From NCBI RefSeq assembly GCF_004005855.1, contig NZ_SACL01000012.1, forward strand, positions 30,876-94,875: a DNA stretch of 64,000 nucleotides, in the 5' to 3' direction. The notes beneath the pieces are model-generated. The model searched no databases. It saw only the letters and a program-made list of their open reading frames with translations, and was not told the origin of the DNA. A program made the translations under genes and the position numbers. Below, one piece after another: positions 44,205 to 52,751 of this stretch (its first letter is position 1; the number at the start of each line of letters is the position of its first letter). Origin of the DNA: Rhodovarius crocodyli. GTDB lineage: Bacteria; Pseudomonadota; Alphaproteobacteria; Acetobacterales; Acetobacteraceae.

Positions 44205-45392
44205 TCAGTTGGAGAGGATGCGGCAGGCCAGCTGCGGGCGGATCGCCTTGTAGCCGTACAGCACGTCGATACGAACCGGGAAGCGGTCGTTCTGGATGTC
44301 GTACTGGCGCACGAGGCGCATGCTGATGCCGTCCATCACGGCGCGGCTCGCCATGTCCACGCCCTTCGGCAGCACCAGGTCAGCCGTCGCGAAGGCGAAG
44401 GCGTCGCGGTGGAAGGCCAGCGAGGCGTTGTAGAGCGTCGCGTTGCCGCCGATCTTGGAAATCGGGGCATTGTCGGCCGGGGCCGCCGTGACGTTCTGCG
44501 CGCCGCCGCTGGTGACGATGGCCGGCGAGATAGCCAGGCTCGTCGCGCTGGTGCCGCTGTTCGCCGTGACGACGAACTGCTGAAGGCGCCCGGTGTCGGC
44601 CTTGGTCTCCGGATGCACCTCGTTCACGCCCGTGATGGTGATGATGTCACCCACCAGGAACGTGGTCGTGCCGGTGTCCACCGTCATCGTCGCGCCAGTC
44701 TGGCTGCCGCCGTTGATCAGGTAGCCCGTGGTGGACGCGGCCGTGCCGGTCGTGTCCGAGGACAGCAGGGTGTTCTCGAAGTAGGTGAAGCCACCCGTGC
44801 GGCCCACCTTGCCCTCACGGTACTGCGCGGCGATCTCCTTGCTGTCCTGGAACAAGCCCTTCACCGCGTCCACGAGGTCCACGTTGTCCTGGGTGTTCAT
44901 GACCACGGAGCGGTTGCCGTCCTCGGGCGCCAGGCTGTCCGTCAGGCGCTTGCGGGCCAGCAGAGCCTGACGCAGCGCGAAGGGGCTGCCGATGTTGTTC
45001 ACCGACTGCCAGACGTTCTTGCGCATGGTCAGCGCGTCGGCCTCGATGTTCGACGCCAGCACCGACATGGCCGGGTCCAGGATGCGCTGGGCGAAATCGT
45101 CCAGGCTCAGGGTCAGGTCCACGCTGGTGAACTGCGTGTCCACGCCCTTCTGGTTGTTCACCTGCAGGGTGGTGTTCGTCTCGGTCGTGTCCTGCACCGA
45201 GAGCGCCGCGCCCGTGCGAACCGTGTACTGGTTCGGCAGGCGGATGCGCAGGGTGTCACCGATCTTGGCGCCATCCTGGGCGAAGCGGTCATCGTACTGG
45301 CGGTTGATGTTGCCGACGAAGTTCAGCTTCTGATGGAGGATCACCAGCGCGCGACGGGTGATCTGCTGCGGAGTGAGCAGCGAGTTGGCCAT
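44205..45392 (-). CDS. Major capsid protein (P22 coat family)
   Basis: The 395-residue protein is the probable coat protein, HK97-fold with a P22-like insertion. It starts ANSLLTPQQITRRALVILHQKLNF, has KIGDTLRIRLPNQY and VDLTLSLDDFAQRI. An inserted beta domain spans about residues 225-320 (GDIITITGVNEVHPET), and the C-terminus has ASRAVMDGISMRLVRQYDIQNDRFPVRIDVLYGYKAIRPQ. These features match the P22 coat family rather than plain HK97 coats. No maturation protease is encoded, as in P22. The start MANSLL is preferred to an ATG 12 bases upstream. Confidence 0.88.
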   Translation of the reverse strand: MANSLLTPQQITRRALVILHQKLNFVGNINRQYDDRFAQDGAKIGDTLRIRLPNQYTVRTGAALSVQDTTETNTTLQVNNQKGVDTQFTSVDLTLSLDDFAQRILDPAMSVLASNIEADALTMRKNVWQSVNNIGSPFALRQALLARKRLTDSLAPEDGNRSVVMNTQDNVDLVDAVKGLFQDSKEIAAQYREGKVGRTGGFTYFENTLLSSDTTGTAASTTGYLINGGSQTGATMTVDTGTTTFLVGDIITITGVNEVHPETKADTGRLQQFVVTANSGTSATSLAISPAIVTSGGAQNVTAAPADNAPISKIGGNATLYNASLAFHRDAFAFATADLVLPKGVDMASRAVMDGISMRLVRQYDIQNDRFPVRIDVLYGYKAIRPQLACRILSN

Positions 45393-45469
45393 GGTCGTAC
45401 ACAAGGCTTACGCAAGCCGCCCGGAGAGCGGTTTGCCTAAACCTTGCCTTTCGCGTCAGGTGGCGGGCC

Positions 45470-46408
45470 TCAGCCTCGACCACCGGGTTTGGAGACGTGG
45501 CGCCGGAAGTATTCCTCGTCGGACAGCTGATCATCCGATTTCGGCTCTCCGCTCCGAGCCCGAAGGGGCTTCACGGGAGCGGCCGGCGCCGGGGCTGGTT
45601 TCGCGGCCTTCGCCGCGCGCTCCATCAACCGATCGTAGAGCATGGCCTTGTGCATCGCCTGCGCGGCGATGGGGTTCAGGGGCCATTCCTGCGCCTGCTT
45701 GGCAGTCAGTCCGAAGGACTTCTGCGCATAGTCCATGATCTCCTTCTCCACAGCCTCATTGAAGCCGGGGATGAGCTTGGACACGCGCTCACGGCCTTCT
45801 TGATGGAGGCGATCCATCTCCTTGGCCGTGAAAGCCTCCTGCTGCTGCTTTTCAGCCGTCAGGTGCTGCTGAAGGCGCTGGTTGGCAGCCGAGAACTGCT
45901 CCCGCTTGGCGGTCACAGTGTCGGAAATCTGCCGGGCCAGGTCCGGATTGGTCTGCCAGAGCTGCGCGAGCTGCTCCGGGCTGACCTTCCCGAGTTCCTT
46001 CAGTTCCGTATCGAGTTGACGAACCTGCGCGTACAAATCCAGGCCCTCGCCGCGCAGCTTGGCCAGCTCCTCGGTCGCGCGAACGCGCTCACCCAGGTCT
46101 TGCTCAAGGCGCTTGGCAGCCTCTTGCCCGCGCTGAAATTCCGTCTGAAGGCTCGACGTGTAGTCGTTCACCTTCGCCACCACCTCGTCGGGCAGGTCGC
46201 CCTTCGGGATGGTCAGCTTGTTGCCGCCGAAGTTGAACTCGACCAGTTCCGGGGCTTCCGGTTCTTCGGTCGTTTCGTCCTCGGCCTGGGCTTCTTCATC
46301 GGTGGTCTGGTGTTGCGCTTCAGCAGCCGCATCGGACTGCTCAGGCGGAACAACAGCGCCATCGGCCGCTTCCTCATTGAGGACTGCGGCATCATCGCCA
46401 CTGCTCAT
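45470..46408 (-). CDS. Scaffolding-type capsid assembly protein
   Basis: The 312-residue protein is acidic at the N-terminus (EEAADGAVVPPEQSDAAAEAQ), long-helical and Glu/Gln-rich in the middle (about residues 80-230), and has a basic C-terminus (VKPLRARSGEPKSDDQLS). This polarity matches phage scaffolds, whose basic tail binds coat protein. It lies between portal and coat genes, the scaffold position in P22. Similarity alone would be weak, so the call rests on composition and place. Confidence 0.78.
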   Translation of the reverse strand: MSSGDDAAVLNEEAADGAVVPPEQSDAAAEAQHQTTDEEAQAEDETTEEPEAPELVEFNFGGNKLTIPKGDLPDEVVAKVNDYTSSLQTEFQRGQEAAKRLEQDLGERVRATEELAKLRGEGLDLYAQVRQLDTELKELGKVSPEQLAQLWQTNPDLARQISDTVTAKREQFSAANQRLQQHLTAEKQQQEAFTAKEMDRLHQEGRERVSKLIPGFNEAVEKEIMDYAQKSFGLTAKQAQEWPLNPIAAQAMHKAMLYDRLMERAAKAAKPAPAPAAPVKPLRARSGEPKSDDQLSDEEYFRRHVSKPGGRG

Positions 46409-46419
46409 CGGTTAGCCTC

Positions 46420-48273
46420 TTACGCGCCGACGGGCGGCGCACCCACGGGCGGAGGTCCGCCCATCCCTTGTGCCGGCCCAGGCGCGCCAGGAGGCGCTGC
46501 GGGCGGCATCATCTTCTGCAACTCGATCTGCTGAAGCATCTGGATACGCTTGGCGGCCTCGTCGGCCTCCGGGAAATCCATGTTCTTCAGGATCAGGTCG
46601 CCAATCACCAGCGCGCTTTGCGGAACGGCGCGCATGATCTCAAGCAGGCTCTCGCGGGCCTCCTCGCGCTGCGTGGCGTAGGACGGCCCGACCTTCACGG
46701 TCACATCGTACTTGCCCACGTCAAGGCTATAGAGGCGCCCGTTCTCGCCGTCGGGCTCGGCCGGCCGGCCACTGGACTGCTGCAACCGCACCACCTGCGG
46801 CGCGTCGTCCTGGCCGAGGATCTGAATGGCCTGACGGGTGGAGTAAACGGACGGGATGATCTCGATCAGCACCCGTGCGCAGTATTCCACCGCGCGCGCG
46901 AGGTTGCCGATGAAGTGGTAATTCGCCGTATCGCCCTCGCGCTGGCGGGCCAGGATCGCCCGCCCGCTCGTCTCGTTGCTCCGAGCGCCCAGGCTGGCGT
47001 CATGAATGCCGGTGATCGACTTTAGATCATCGATAGAGTTCAGCGCATCCTGCAAAGCCCCGGCAGGCACACCGGCAAAAGGCTGGCGCTGCGGCATCGC
47101 GCCAGCGGTCGGGTCGTATTCCAAGTATGCGTATGACCTGACGTTGGCGGTGTTCCACTTGCCGCGCTCAGTATCCGGGATCGCCCCCTGGGGCACGAGC
47201 CACGGAGCTTTCGGGGCTAGAGCGACCAATTCTGTAAAAGCAGAGCGCGAGTAGTTCAGCATCTCCTGCGGGCCGCGCGCGTCGCGCACCATGCCCCGGA
47301 AGTGCCGGCGACCCTGATACATCACCTCCTCGCCCCACACCGGGCAAATCGGGATGCTCTGGCCGGCCCAATCCGTTTCTTCCAGCACCTCGGCGCCGCT
47401 CACCATGCGGCGCTTGACCTTAAAATAGTTGCTGGACCGCTCGCGGGTCGGCACCATGCCGGTCAGCTCGCCCAGCAGCCGCAAGCCGTCATCAGCCTTC
47501 TCGGGCGCCTCTATGCCCAGCCCGGAAGCCATGACTTCCAGCTGCTCATGCAGCGCCTTCTCGGTCAGCGTCGTGCCGTCTGCGAAGCCGAACAGCTTCT
47601 GCTTTTCCTCGCTACGCAGCCAGTATTCCGCCACGCGCACGTTCCGGCCGTCGATCCAGTTGCGGTCATAGTCACCGAAGCCGCCGTTAAAATCGACCGG
47701 CGAGGCCTTCGGATACCGCTTCTTGAACTCGGCCTGCTCCATCCACTCGGTGACGAAGCCGTATTCCCAGTCGCTGGCGTCGAACGCCGTGCTGGTGACG
47801 TCCCAATAGACCGCCAGCGGGTTCGCGATGCGCTCGATCCGGGCTTCCATGTCGAAGCTCTCGGAATGCACATAATCCGTGCAGACGCGGAAGAAGCCGA
47901 AGCCGCCCGTGACCGCGTTCTCCAAGGCCGTGTTGTAGGCCACCTCAGCGTTGCTGCCGCGCTCGATGGCGCGGATCAGGCCGCCGATGATCTGCGCGGT
48001 CTCGTAATCCGCGCCGCTGTCCACCGGATGCACGCTGATACCAGGGCGGTTCTGCCGCGCGTCGTTGACCACCTGCCGGATAAACGCCGGCAGCCGGTTC
48101 ACCACCAGGCACGGGCGCCCCTCAAGCCGGCGCTGCGTCATGATCTCGCGCGGCCATTGCAGCGCCAGGCGCGAGAACGCAATGTCGTTCAGCGCCTCGT
48201 CACGGTTCAGCACGCTGCCATCCTGCGAGGCGGAGAACCGCTCCTTCGCGCCGGCCAGAATGTCGTCAGCCAA
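46420..48273 (-). CDS. Portal protein (P22 type)
   Basis: The 617-residue protein forms the DNA entry vertex. Recognisable segments are the opening DILAGAKERFSASQD, ALNDIAFSRLALQWP, GRPCLVVNRLPAFIRQVVNDARQN and NAEVAYNTALENAVTGGFGFFRV, all typical of P22-type portals. Later come GRAILARQREGDTANYHF and EARESLLEIMRAVPQSAL. The last ~30 residues are Pro/Gly-rich. P22 gp1 is 725 residues; this one lacks most of the long C-terminal barrel. It follows terL by 18 bases. Confidence 0.9.
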   Translation of the reverse strand: MADDILAGAKERFSASQDGSVLNRDEALNDIAFSRLALQWPREIMTQRRLEGRPCLVVNRLPAFIRQVVNDARQNRPGISVHPVDSGADYETAQIIGGLIRAIERGSNAEVAYNTALENAVTGGFGFFRVCTDYVHSESFDMEARIERIANPLAVYWDVTSTAFDASDWEYGFVTEWMEQAEFKKRYPKASPVDFNGGFGDYDRNWIDGRNVRVAEYWLRSEEKQKLFGFADGTTLTEKALHEQLEVMASGLGIEAPEKADDGLRLLGELTGMVPTRERSSNYFKVKRRMVSGAEVLEETDWAGQSIPICPVWGEEVMYQGRRHFRGMVRDARGPQEMLNYSRSAFTELVALAPKAPWLVPQGAIPDTERGKWNTANVRSYAYLEYDPTAGAMPQRQPFAGVPAGALQDALNSIDDLKSITGIHDASLGARSNETSGRAILARQREGDTANYHFIGNLARAVEYCARVLIEIIPSVYSTRQAIQILGQDDAPQVVRLQQSSGRPAEPDGENGRLYSLDVGKYDVTVKVGPSYATQREEARESLLEIMRAVPQSALVIGDLILKNMDFPEADEAAKRIQMLQQIELQKMMPPAAPPGAPGPAQGMGGPPPVGAPPVGA

Positions 48274-48291
48274 GCCGCAGCCCCTCGGGGG

Positions 48292-49539
48292 TTACGCCAT
48301 CCATGAGCCTTCCCCCTGGAAAATGTCGATTTCGCGTTTCACGGTCTTTTCGGGGCCGCGAATGACCTTCGGGAACAGCTCCGTCAGGCCCCATACCAGC
48401 GCGTCCACGCGGTCAGGCGATCCCTCGCCCTCGAACCCGCTAGCCGTCATCTGGCACATCTGATCCTCAAGCCTGGCGTGCGTGCCGACATGCGACACCC
48501 GGTCCAGGTGGTAGAGCGCCGAGATAGGCTCGGCCCGGACATGCTTGCCGCGCGTCGCCACCACCTCGATGATGCGCAGGTCGCGCCGCACGCTCTCCAG
48601 CGTGTGCCGCACCATGTCACCGCCCTGGTTGCGCTCGATCACCACGGCGTCGGCCTGCCATTTGTCCACCATCACCGATACGCGGTGCGCCCACTGGCTC
48701 GGCGTCCCCTTGAGGCTGGCGTCCTCCAGCACATAGCCCCTGGCATCCTCGCCCAGACCCGTCACCACGATGCCGTGTTCGTCGCTGCCGGCCTCAGAGG
48801 ACACGGCGGGGTCCACAGACACCACGATGCGCTTGATCGGCGGCGCTTCGGCTCGACGGTTGCGGTGCAATACCAGCCGGTCCCAAATGGCGCCGATGGC
48901 CACCGGCTCGTATTCGCCCAGCCAGATGTGGGCGTAGCGGTCCGGCTTGGTCCGCTCGTCAAATGCCCGCTCGCCTTCCAGCTCGGAAGGGAACCACGGA
49001 TTGTCCGAGTAGTTGGCCCGCACCACCAAGGCGCCCGGCGGGGGCTCGGGGCCGCGCAGCAGGGCGTCTACCGGGTCGCTGGCGTTGCGCGGGTTCCAGG
49101 AGAACCACAGCTCTGACCCCGGCGCGCGGATGGTAGGGCGAAGCATTTCGAGGCTGCGGCTGGAAAGTGTCTGCGCTTCCTCGCCCCACGCCACATGGAA
49201 GCCTTCCAGCGATTTGATCGTCTCGCTGGTGTGGTCCTGCATGCCCTGGAACAGGATCACGCCGCCCCCCGGCGTCTTGATCTCGTCCCGAAGCACGTCG
49301 AAATGCTTCGCCACGCCCAGCGCGTTGATCTTGTCCTCGATCAGGCGCTTGGCGCTTTCCTTCAGGCTTTTCTGCACCTCGCGGATGCAGACGATGCGGG
49401 CGCCGCGATGACGCAGGCACCATTCAACGATCAGTTCCGCGAAGAAATGCGACTTCCCGCTGCCGCGACCGCCAAACGCCCCCTTGTATCGGCTCGGTTC
49501 CAGCAGCGGCAGGAACACGCGGGGGGTTTCGATCTGCAT
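48292..49539 (-). CDS. Terminase large subunit
   Basis: The 415-residue motor packages DNA. The ATPase has Walker A GGRGSGKS (residues 23-30) and a Walker B-like FHVAWGEEAQ with the catalytic Glu. The nuclease domain has SVDPAVSSEAGSDEHGI, AVVIERNQGG and the last acidic site DRVDALVWGLTEL. It is of the PBSX/Terminase_3 type. It overlaps terS by one base (TGATG). Confidence 0.93.
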   Translation of the reverse strand: MQIETPRVFLPLLEPSRYKGAFGGRGSGKSHFFAELIVEWCLRHRGARIVCIREVQKSLKESAKRLIEDKINALGVAKHFDVLRDEIKTPGGGVILFQGMQDHTSETIKSLEGFHVAWGEEAQTLSSRSLEMLRPTIRAPGSELWFSWNPRNASDPVDALLRGPEPPPGALVVRANYSDNPWFPSELEGERAFDERTKPDRYAHIWLGEYEPVAIGAIWDRLVLHRNRRAEAPPIKRIVVSVDPAVSSEAGSDEHGIVVTGLGEDARGYVLEDASLKGTPSQWAHRVSVMVDKWQADAVVIERNQGGDMVRHTLESVRRDLRIIEVVATRGKHVRAEPISALYHLDRVSHVGTHARLEDQMCQMTASGFEGEGSPDRVDALVWGLTELFPKVIRGPEKTVKREIDIFQGEGSWMA

Positions 49540-49937
49540 CAGTCGGGCTTTGGCGCTCCGGGATCCACGATCACGCGGCTGATGGCGATGGGGCCGCCGT
49601 CCTGGCCGGACAGCTCAAGCCCCGACTTCTCGTGCAGGCCCACGCGGTTGAGGATGTGCACAGCGGCCTGCATGCGGCGCTCGTCGGTCTTGTCCCCCGC
49701 AATGCTGATAAGGGCCTGCGCTGCATCAACCGCTGCCTCAAGCAGCATCGCACGCGCCCGGGCAGACTTGCCCTCTCCGTCACCCACGCCTTTCGGTCTC
49801 CCTGGTCCTGCGCCGCTCTTACCCGCGCCCTGTGCTGGCCCGAAGAAGCCCGCCCCCTGCTTCGGCCCGCTGCCGGCGCCCTTGCTGCCATGCTGGCTTT
49901 TGGGCCACGTCCCGCGCGTTCTCGCCCCGAACGGCAT
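49539..49937 (-). CDS. Terminase small subunit
   Basis: The 132-residue protein has a Gly/Lys/Ser-rich basic start of about 50 residues and a helical core (ARAMLLEAAVDAAQALISIAGDKTDERRMQAAVHILNRVGL), landmarks DAAQALI and AVHILNRVG. It precedes terL, the normal place. The core ending AVHILNRVG-HEKS is typical for small terminases. AAGGGG lies just upstream of the ATG, only about ten bases past the terminator's T-run. It is the first gene of the late operon. Confidence 0.75.
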   Translation of the reverse strand: MPFGARTRGTWPKSQHGSKGAGSGPKQGAGFFGPAQGAGKSGAGPGRPKGVGDGEGKSARARAMLLEAAVDAAQALISIAGDKTDERRMQAAVHILNRVGLHEKSGLELSGQDGGPIAISRVIVDPGAPKPD

Positions 49938-49946
49938 CTAACCCCT

Positions 49947-49986
49947 TGAAAACAAAAGCGCCCGGGTCCGTTAGGGCCCAGGCGCT
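49947..49986 (-). terminator. Strong terminator between early and late operons
   Basis: On the minus strand AGCGCC-GGGCCC pairs with its complement around a TAAC loop (stem 49957-49986, one mismatch and one G-U). TTTTGTTTT follows at 49948-49956. It stands directly before terS, so it ends early leftward transcription unless antitermination occurs. Confidence 0.85.
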
Positions 49987-50012
49987 ATAATCCGTCGCGA
50001 CATTGCGGCTTT

Positions 50013-50267
50013 TCAGGCCGTTTCGTCAAGGGGTTTTGGTGGGGGCGGAAGCGGCATCCAGTGGGTGGGCGGCAGTTCCCAGTCTTCCTCGTGGTCGTCG
50101 GGCTGCTCGTTGGCGCCCGAACCGCTTAGTTGCCATCGGTCAGGATGGTTCCCGTACCCGTGACCGGCCCAATAGCACACCTTCATTGCCTCCAGGCTGG
50201 GGAACCAGAGAAGGATTTCGGTTCTCCCATCCCTCGGCGCCTGCGCCATGTCGGGGTTCCAGGTCAT
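50013..50267 (-). CDS. DUF551-like small phage protein
   Basis: The 84-residue protein has TWNPDMAQAPRDGRTEILLWFPSLE and ends PTHWMPLPPPPKP, the W-P-DG-ILLW and THWMPLP pattern of DUF551 proteins found in many prophages. Function is unknown. The ATG at 50267 overlaps the upstream stop as ATGA; another ATG lies 6 bases earlier. It is the last gene before the terminator. Confidence 0.75.
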   Translation of the reverse strand: MTWNPDMAQAPRDGRTEILLWFPSLEAMKVCYWAGHGYGNHPDRWQLSGSGANEQPDDHEEDWELPPTHWMPLPPPPKPLDETA

Positions 50268-50512
50268 GGGCATTCCACCTCATGGCAATACACGACGCCA
50301 GCGAAGATCGTCGCGAAGATGGCACCACAGACGCCGAAAGAGATTTCGAGCGCGATGCGTGTCATTTCATCCCAAACGCCGACGGCCAGCCATAGAGCGA
50401 GGAGTATCGTCTTGGCCAGCAGCGCGCCGCCGATCGCGCCACAGAAGGCGGCGGCAATGGCACATCCTGCCCCGATGGTCACCCAACATACCCATGCCCA
50501 CATCTCTTTCAC
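50264..50512 (-). CDS. Small membrane protein, unknown
   Basis: The 82-residue protein is hydrophobic with about three membrane helices (WVCWVTIGAGCAIAAAF, LLAKTILLALWLAVGV, FGVCGAIFATIFAGVVY) and several Cys. The GTG start overlaps the upstream stop (GTGA). No family is recognised. Its place at the end of the early operon gives no clear role. Confidence 0.65.
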   Translation of the reverse strand: MKEMWAWVCWVTIGAGCAIAAAFCGAIGGALLAKTILLALWLAVGVWDEMTRIALEISFGVCGAIFATIFAGVVYCHEVECP

Positions 50513-50997
50513 CCCTCCTCCCCCTCCCACAAATCCGCCGCCCACCGCTCTGGCAGGTAGTCCAGCCGGTCCAGGCAGCGGCACACAGCCTCCAGCCTCG
50601 GCCCCGGGTGGATGTTGTGATGCAGCATGTCCGAGATCGCGCCCCACGCCACGGCCGGCAGCTCACGCAGCAGCGCGCGCCATTCATCCTCGGGGCCGTA
50701 ATCCTCCGCTGAGGCCGTCGCACGCCCGCGCAGGGGATCATACCGCGCCACGTCGCTGCGGATGGCACCAGCGGCCAGCGCCAGGTTCGCGAGCGCGGCC
50801 ATGTTCTGCGCCTGCTGCGAGCTGAGGTGGCCCTGGTGCGCCATCCAATCCCAGACGGTGCGGTCGGGATGGTCCGCCGGCAGGCGCCACGCTGCGGCGC
50901 GCTGGATGCGCCAGTCGCCGGGCGCGACCTCGACGGGGGCGAGGATGTTCACCTGCACGGCGCCGCGTCGGATCATGTCGTCGGTCAGGGCGTTCAT
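50509..50997 (-). CDS. Phage early protein, unknown
   Basis: The 162-residue protein is soluble, acidic and Trp-rich (DHPDRTVWDWMAHQGHLSS, DEWRALLRELPAVAWG, LPERWAADLWEGEEG). No motif is recognised. It is coupled on both sides by 4-base overlaps, so it is expressed with the early operon. Confidence 0.65.
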   Translation of the reverse strand: MNALTDDMIRRGAVQVNILAPVEVAPGDWRIQRAAAWRLPADHPDRTVWDWMAHQGHLSSQQAQNMAALANLALAAGAIRSDVARYDPLRGRATASAEDYGPEDEWRALLRELPAVAWGAISDMLHHNIHPGPRLEAVCRCLDRLDYLPERWAADLWEGEEG

Positions 50998-51203
50998 GGG
51001 CGGGGCTCCTGCTTCAGCAGCCGGGAGAAGAAGGGCTCAGGCTCATTCCACTTGGCCACGGCGCGGTCCTCCCGCATGCCCGGCACCTCGCGTTCGCAGT
51101 TGTCGCAGGAGATGATCCAGAAGGTCGGGAAAATCCCGGCCGAAACCTGCTTCATCTTCGCGCCGCCCCCGCAGTGGCTGGGGTTAAGTTCAGGCTTCGC
51201 CAT
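50994..51203 (-). CDS. Lar-like zinc-ribbon protein (tentative)
   Basis: The 69-residue protein has LNPSHCGGGAKMKQ, then FWIISCDNCEREVPGMREDRAVAKWN. The second part fits the C-terminal half of Lar-type restriction-alleviation proteins (CxxC, an A---A---WN helix). The first knuckle, normally CPFCGG, is PSHCGG, leaving one Cys and possibly His. If the fold holds it would bind zinc and might blunt host restriction. That is inference by pattern only. ATG 51203 overlaps the upstream stop (TGATG). Confidence 0.5.
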   Translation of the reverse strand: MAKPELNPSHCGGGAKMKQVSAGIFPTFWIISCDNCEREVPGMREDRAVAKWNEPEPFFSRLLKQEPRP

Positions 51204-51472
51204 CACCCCTCCCCGCCGCGCGAGCTGAGGTATGTGAGCACGCGCTCGAAGCCGGCCCGCTCGCCTTCGTAGAAGCGACGCGTAATCAGGTTCGGTTCGC
51301 TAGCCACGGAGCCGTTGGCCGTCATGATGTAGCGCATGACCCGCTCCTTCACCGCCTCCCTCTCCTTCGCGACGGCCTCGGAGACGGCGGCCTGCACCTG
51401 GGCGATGGTGATGAGGCAGAGGACCATCCACATTAGGCACCAAGCTATCTTCCCGGCTCTGCGGCAGCCCAT
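51203..51472 (-). CDS. Small membrane-anchored or exported protein, unknown
   Basis: The 89-residue protein has a basic start and one hydrophobic helix (IAWCLMWMVLCLITIAQVQA) that could be a signal peptide or anchor. A helical charged domain follows (EAVAKEREAVKERVMRYIM, FYEGERAGFERVLTYL). No family is recognised. The start overlaps the upstream stop as TGATG; a GTG three bases earlier is possible. Confidence 0.6.
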   Translation of the reverse strand: MGCRRAGKIAWCLMWMVLCLITIAQVQAAVSEAVAKEREAVKERVMRYIMTANGSVASEPNLITRRFYEGERAGFERVLTYLSSRGGEG

Positions 51473-51684
51473 CACTCCCTCCCATCCTCTGCGCGGCGGT
51501 TCCAGGCGGCGTCACCGGCGCGCTCCATGGCTCGGAGAACGCCTTCCAATTCGGCGTGCCATGCCGCACACCTCTCTGCCCTCGGAACTTCGCGCAATGC
51601 GCTCGCAAGGTCGCAATATCGCGCCTCTACCTGAGCCATCACCAAGGGCTCAGGACACGGCTTCAGCGGCTCAGGCGGGGTCAT
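51472..51684 (-). CDS. Phage early protein, unknown
   Basis: The 70-residue protein begins MTPPEPLKPCPEPLV and continues as one amphipathic helical stretch with CAAWHAELEGVLRAMERAGD. No recognised motif. It overlaps the HTH-like gene by 14 bases. Confidence 0.55.
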   Translation of the reverse strand: MTPPEPLKPCPEPLVMAQVEARYCDLASALREVPRAERCAAWHAELEGVLRAMERAGDAAWNRRAEDGRE

Positions 51685-51991
51685 CGAACATCTCTCCGAT
51701 CAGACCTTCGGCGGGCTCGGGCAGCGGTTCGGGAATGAGGCTGACGTTGAAGAAGCACCCCATGGCCGCTGCCATCGCGGCAGGGGCGGCTATCGAAGTC
51801 GCACGTCGGCTCCTGTCATCGCCCACCGCCATGGCGGCCAGCGTGTTGCGGACCAGCTGCGGCGAGACGCCCAGCTCATCGGCCATCTTCTCGTAGGTCA
51901 TCCCGATGTGCGCCATCTGGCCTATGATTTGCGCCGCAATCTGCATCATCAGCAGCCTGCACGGCCGGCGCTGGGCTTCAGTGAGCTTCAT
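51671..51991 (-). CDS. Phage HTH-like protein
   Basis: The 106-residue protein contains MTYEKMADELGVSPQLVRNTLAAM, a helix-turn-helix pattern, near residues 31-54. The C-terminal part is Ala-rich, then Pro/Glu-rich. It may be an early-gene regulator; there is no clear operator nearby. It overlaps both neighbours by 14 bases. Confidence 0.6.
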   Translation of the reverse strand: MKLTEAQRRPCRLLMMQIAAQIIGQMAHIGMTYEKMADELGVSPQLVRNTLAAMAVGDDRSRRATSIAAPAAMAAAMGCFFNVSLIPEPLPEPAEGLIGEMFDDPA

Positions 51992-52358
51992 CCCCCGCCT
52001 CCTTCTCGCCGAGCAGGGCGCGGTTGATGAAGTCGATCTGCAACCGATGCTGAAGTGCTTGCCATTGATCCCCTGCTCTCGGCGGCCGCTTGCTCAGCGC
52101 ATCGCGCTCCTCCTCGTGCCAATCCCGCGCCAGTCGCAGCGCCTCCCGCAGCCGGGCGGTTTCGGAGGGCGGGGGGATGGGGCCGAGGTAGGTGCAGAAG
52201 TCAGCTTCTTCCGGGTTCATCTCCACCTCGTTGCCAACGGTCCACCACCTTGGATTCGCCGAATCCCAAAAAGCGACGATGTCCTCCTCCCCGTCATTGA
52301 GCCAATGCCACCCATCCCGCTCCGGCTGCTCCGGCCGGCCGTCCCAGGGCGCGCTCAT
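51978..52358 (-). CDS. Phage early protein, unknown (DUF551-like start)
   Basis: The 126-residue protein starts MSAPWDGRPEQPERDGWHWLNDGEE, and has VAFWDSANPRWWTVG, a Trp-rich section like small prophage proteins that begin with W-L-DGE. The second half is helical (LREALRLARDWHEEERDALSKR). No function is recognised. The ATG overlaps the upstream stop as ATGA. Confidence 0.6.
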   Translation of the reverse strand: MSAPWDGRPEQPERDGWHWLNDGEEDIVAFWDSANPRWWTVGNEVEMNPEEADFCTYLGPIPPPSETARLREALRLARDWHEEERDALSKRPPRAGDQWQALQHRLQIDFINRALLGEKEAGDEAH

Positions 52359-52528
52359 GGCGTATCTCCCTTCGTATACCCCATGCGTCGCTTGGTGATG
52401 TTGATCACATCGCCCGACCACAGCCCGCAGACCCAGAAGGCCGCGCACGCCAACCAAGGCATCCCATCTGCAAGCGCGGCTATGGCGCACACGAGGCAGA
52501 TGCCCGCGTAGATCAGAGCTTCCTTCAC
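52355..52528 (-). CDS. Small two-helix membrane protein
   Basis: The 57-residue protein has two hydrophobic segments (IYAGICLVCAIAALADGM, WLACAAFWVCGLWSGDVI) and a basic tail (KRRMGYTKGD). Start GTG overlaps the upstream stop (GTGA), and the stop overlaps the next ATG (ATGA), so the ORF is fully locked into the operon. Function unknown. Confidence 0.6.
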   Translation of the reverse strand: MKEALIYAGICLVCAIAALADGMPWLACAAFWVCGLWSGDVINITKRRMGYTKGDTP

Positions 52529-52704
52529 GCCCCGTCCCCCTCGGGCGCGGGGGTGGGTGTCTCCCAGTGCGGCGCCACACCCTGCGCACGGTAGATGCGG
52601 GCCATCAGCGCGTTCAGTTGACGCGCCACATCCCGCATCTCGTCCAGCAGTGCCGCATCCAGATGGATCACAGGGACCGCCTCTACGCTGCTCACTTCCT
52701 CCAC
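52525..52704 (-). CDS. Small phage protein, unknown
   Basis: The 59-residue protein starts at GTG with AGGAGGT 5 bases upstream, one of the best ribosome sites in this operon. It has a helical core (HLDAALLDEMRDVARQLNAL) and a Pro/Glu-rich tail. Its stop overlaps the next GTG (GTGA). No family is recognised. Confidence 0.55.
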   Translation of the reverse strand: MEEVSSVEAVPVIHLDAALLDEMRDVARQLNALMARIYRAQGVAPHWETPTPAPEGDGA

Positions 52705-52751
52705 CTCACACCTCCTTCAGGCCGCGCGCGCGCGCGTGTTTTTTGGTCATG

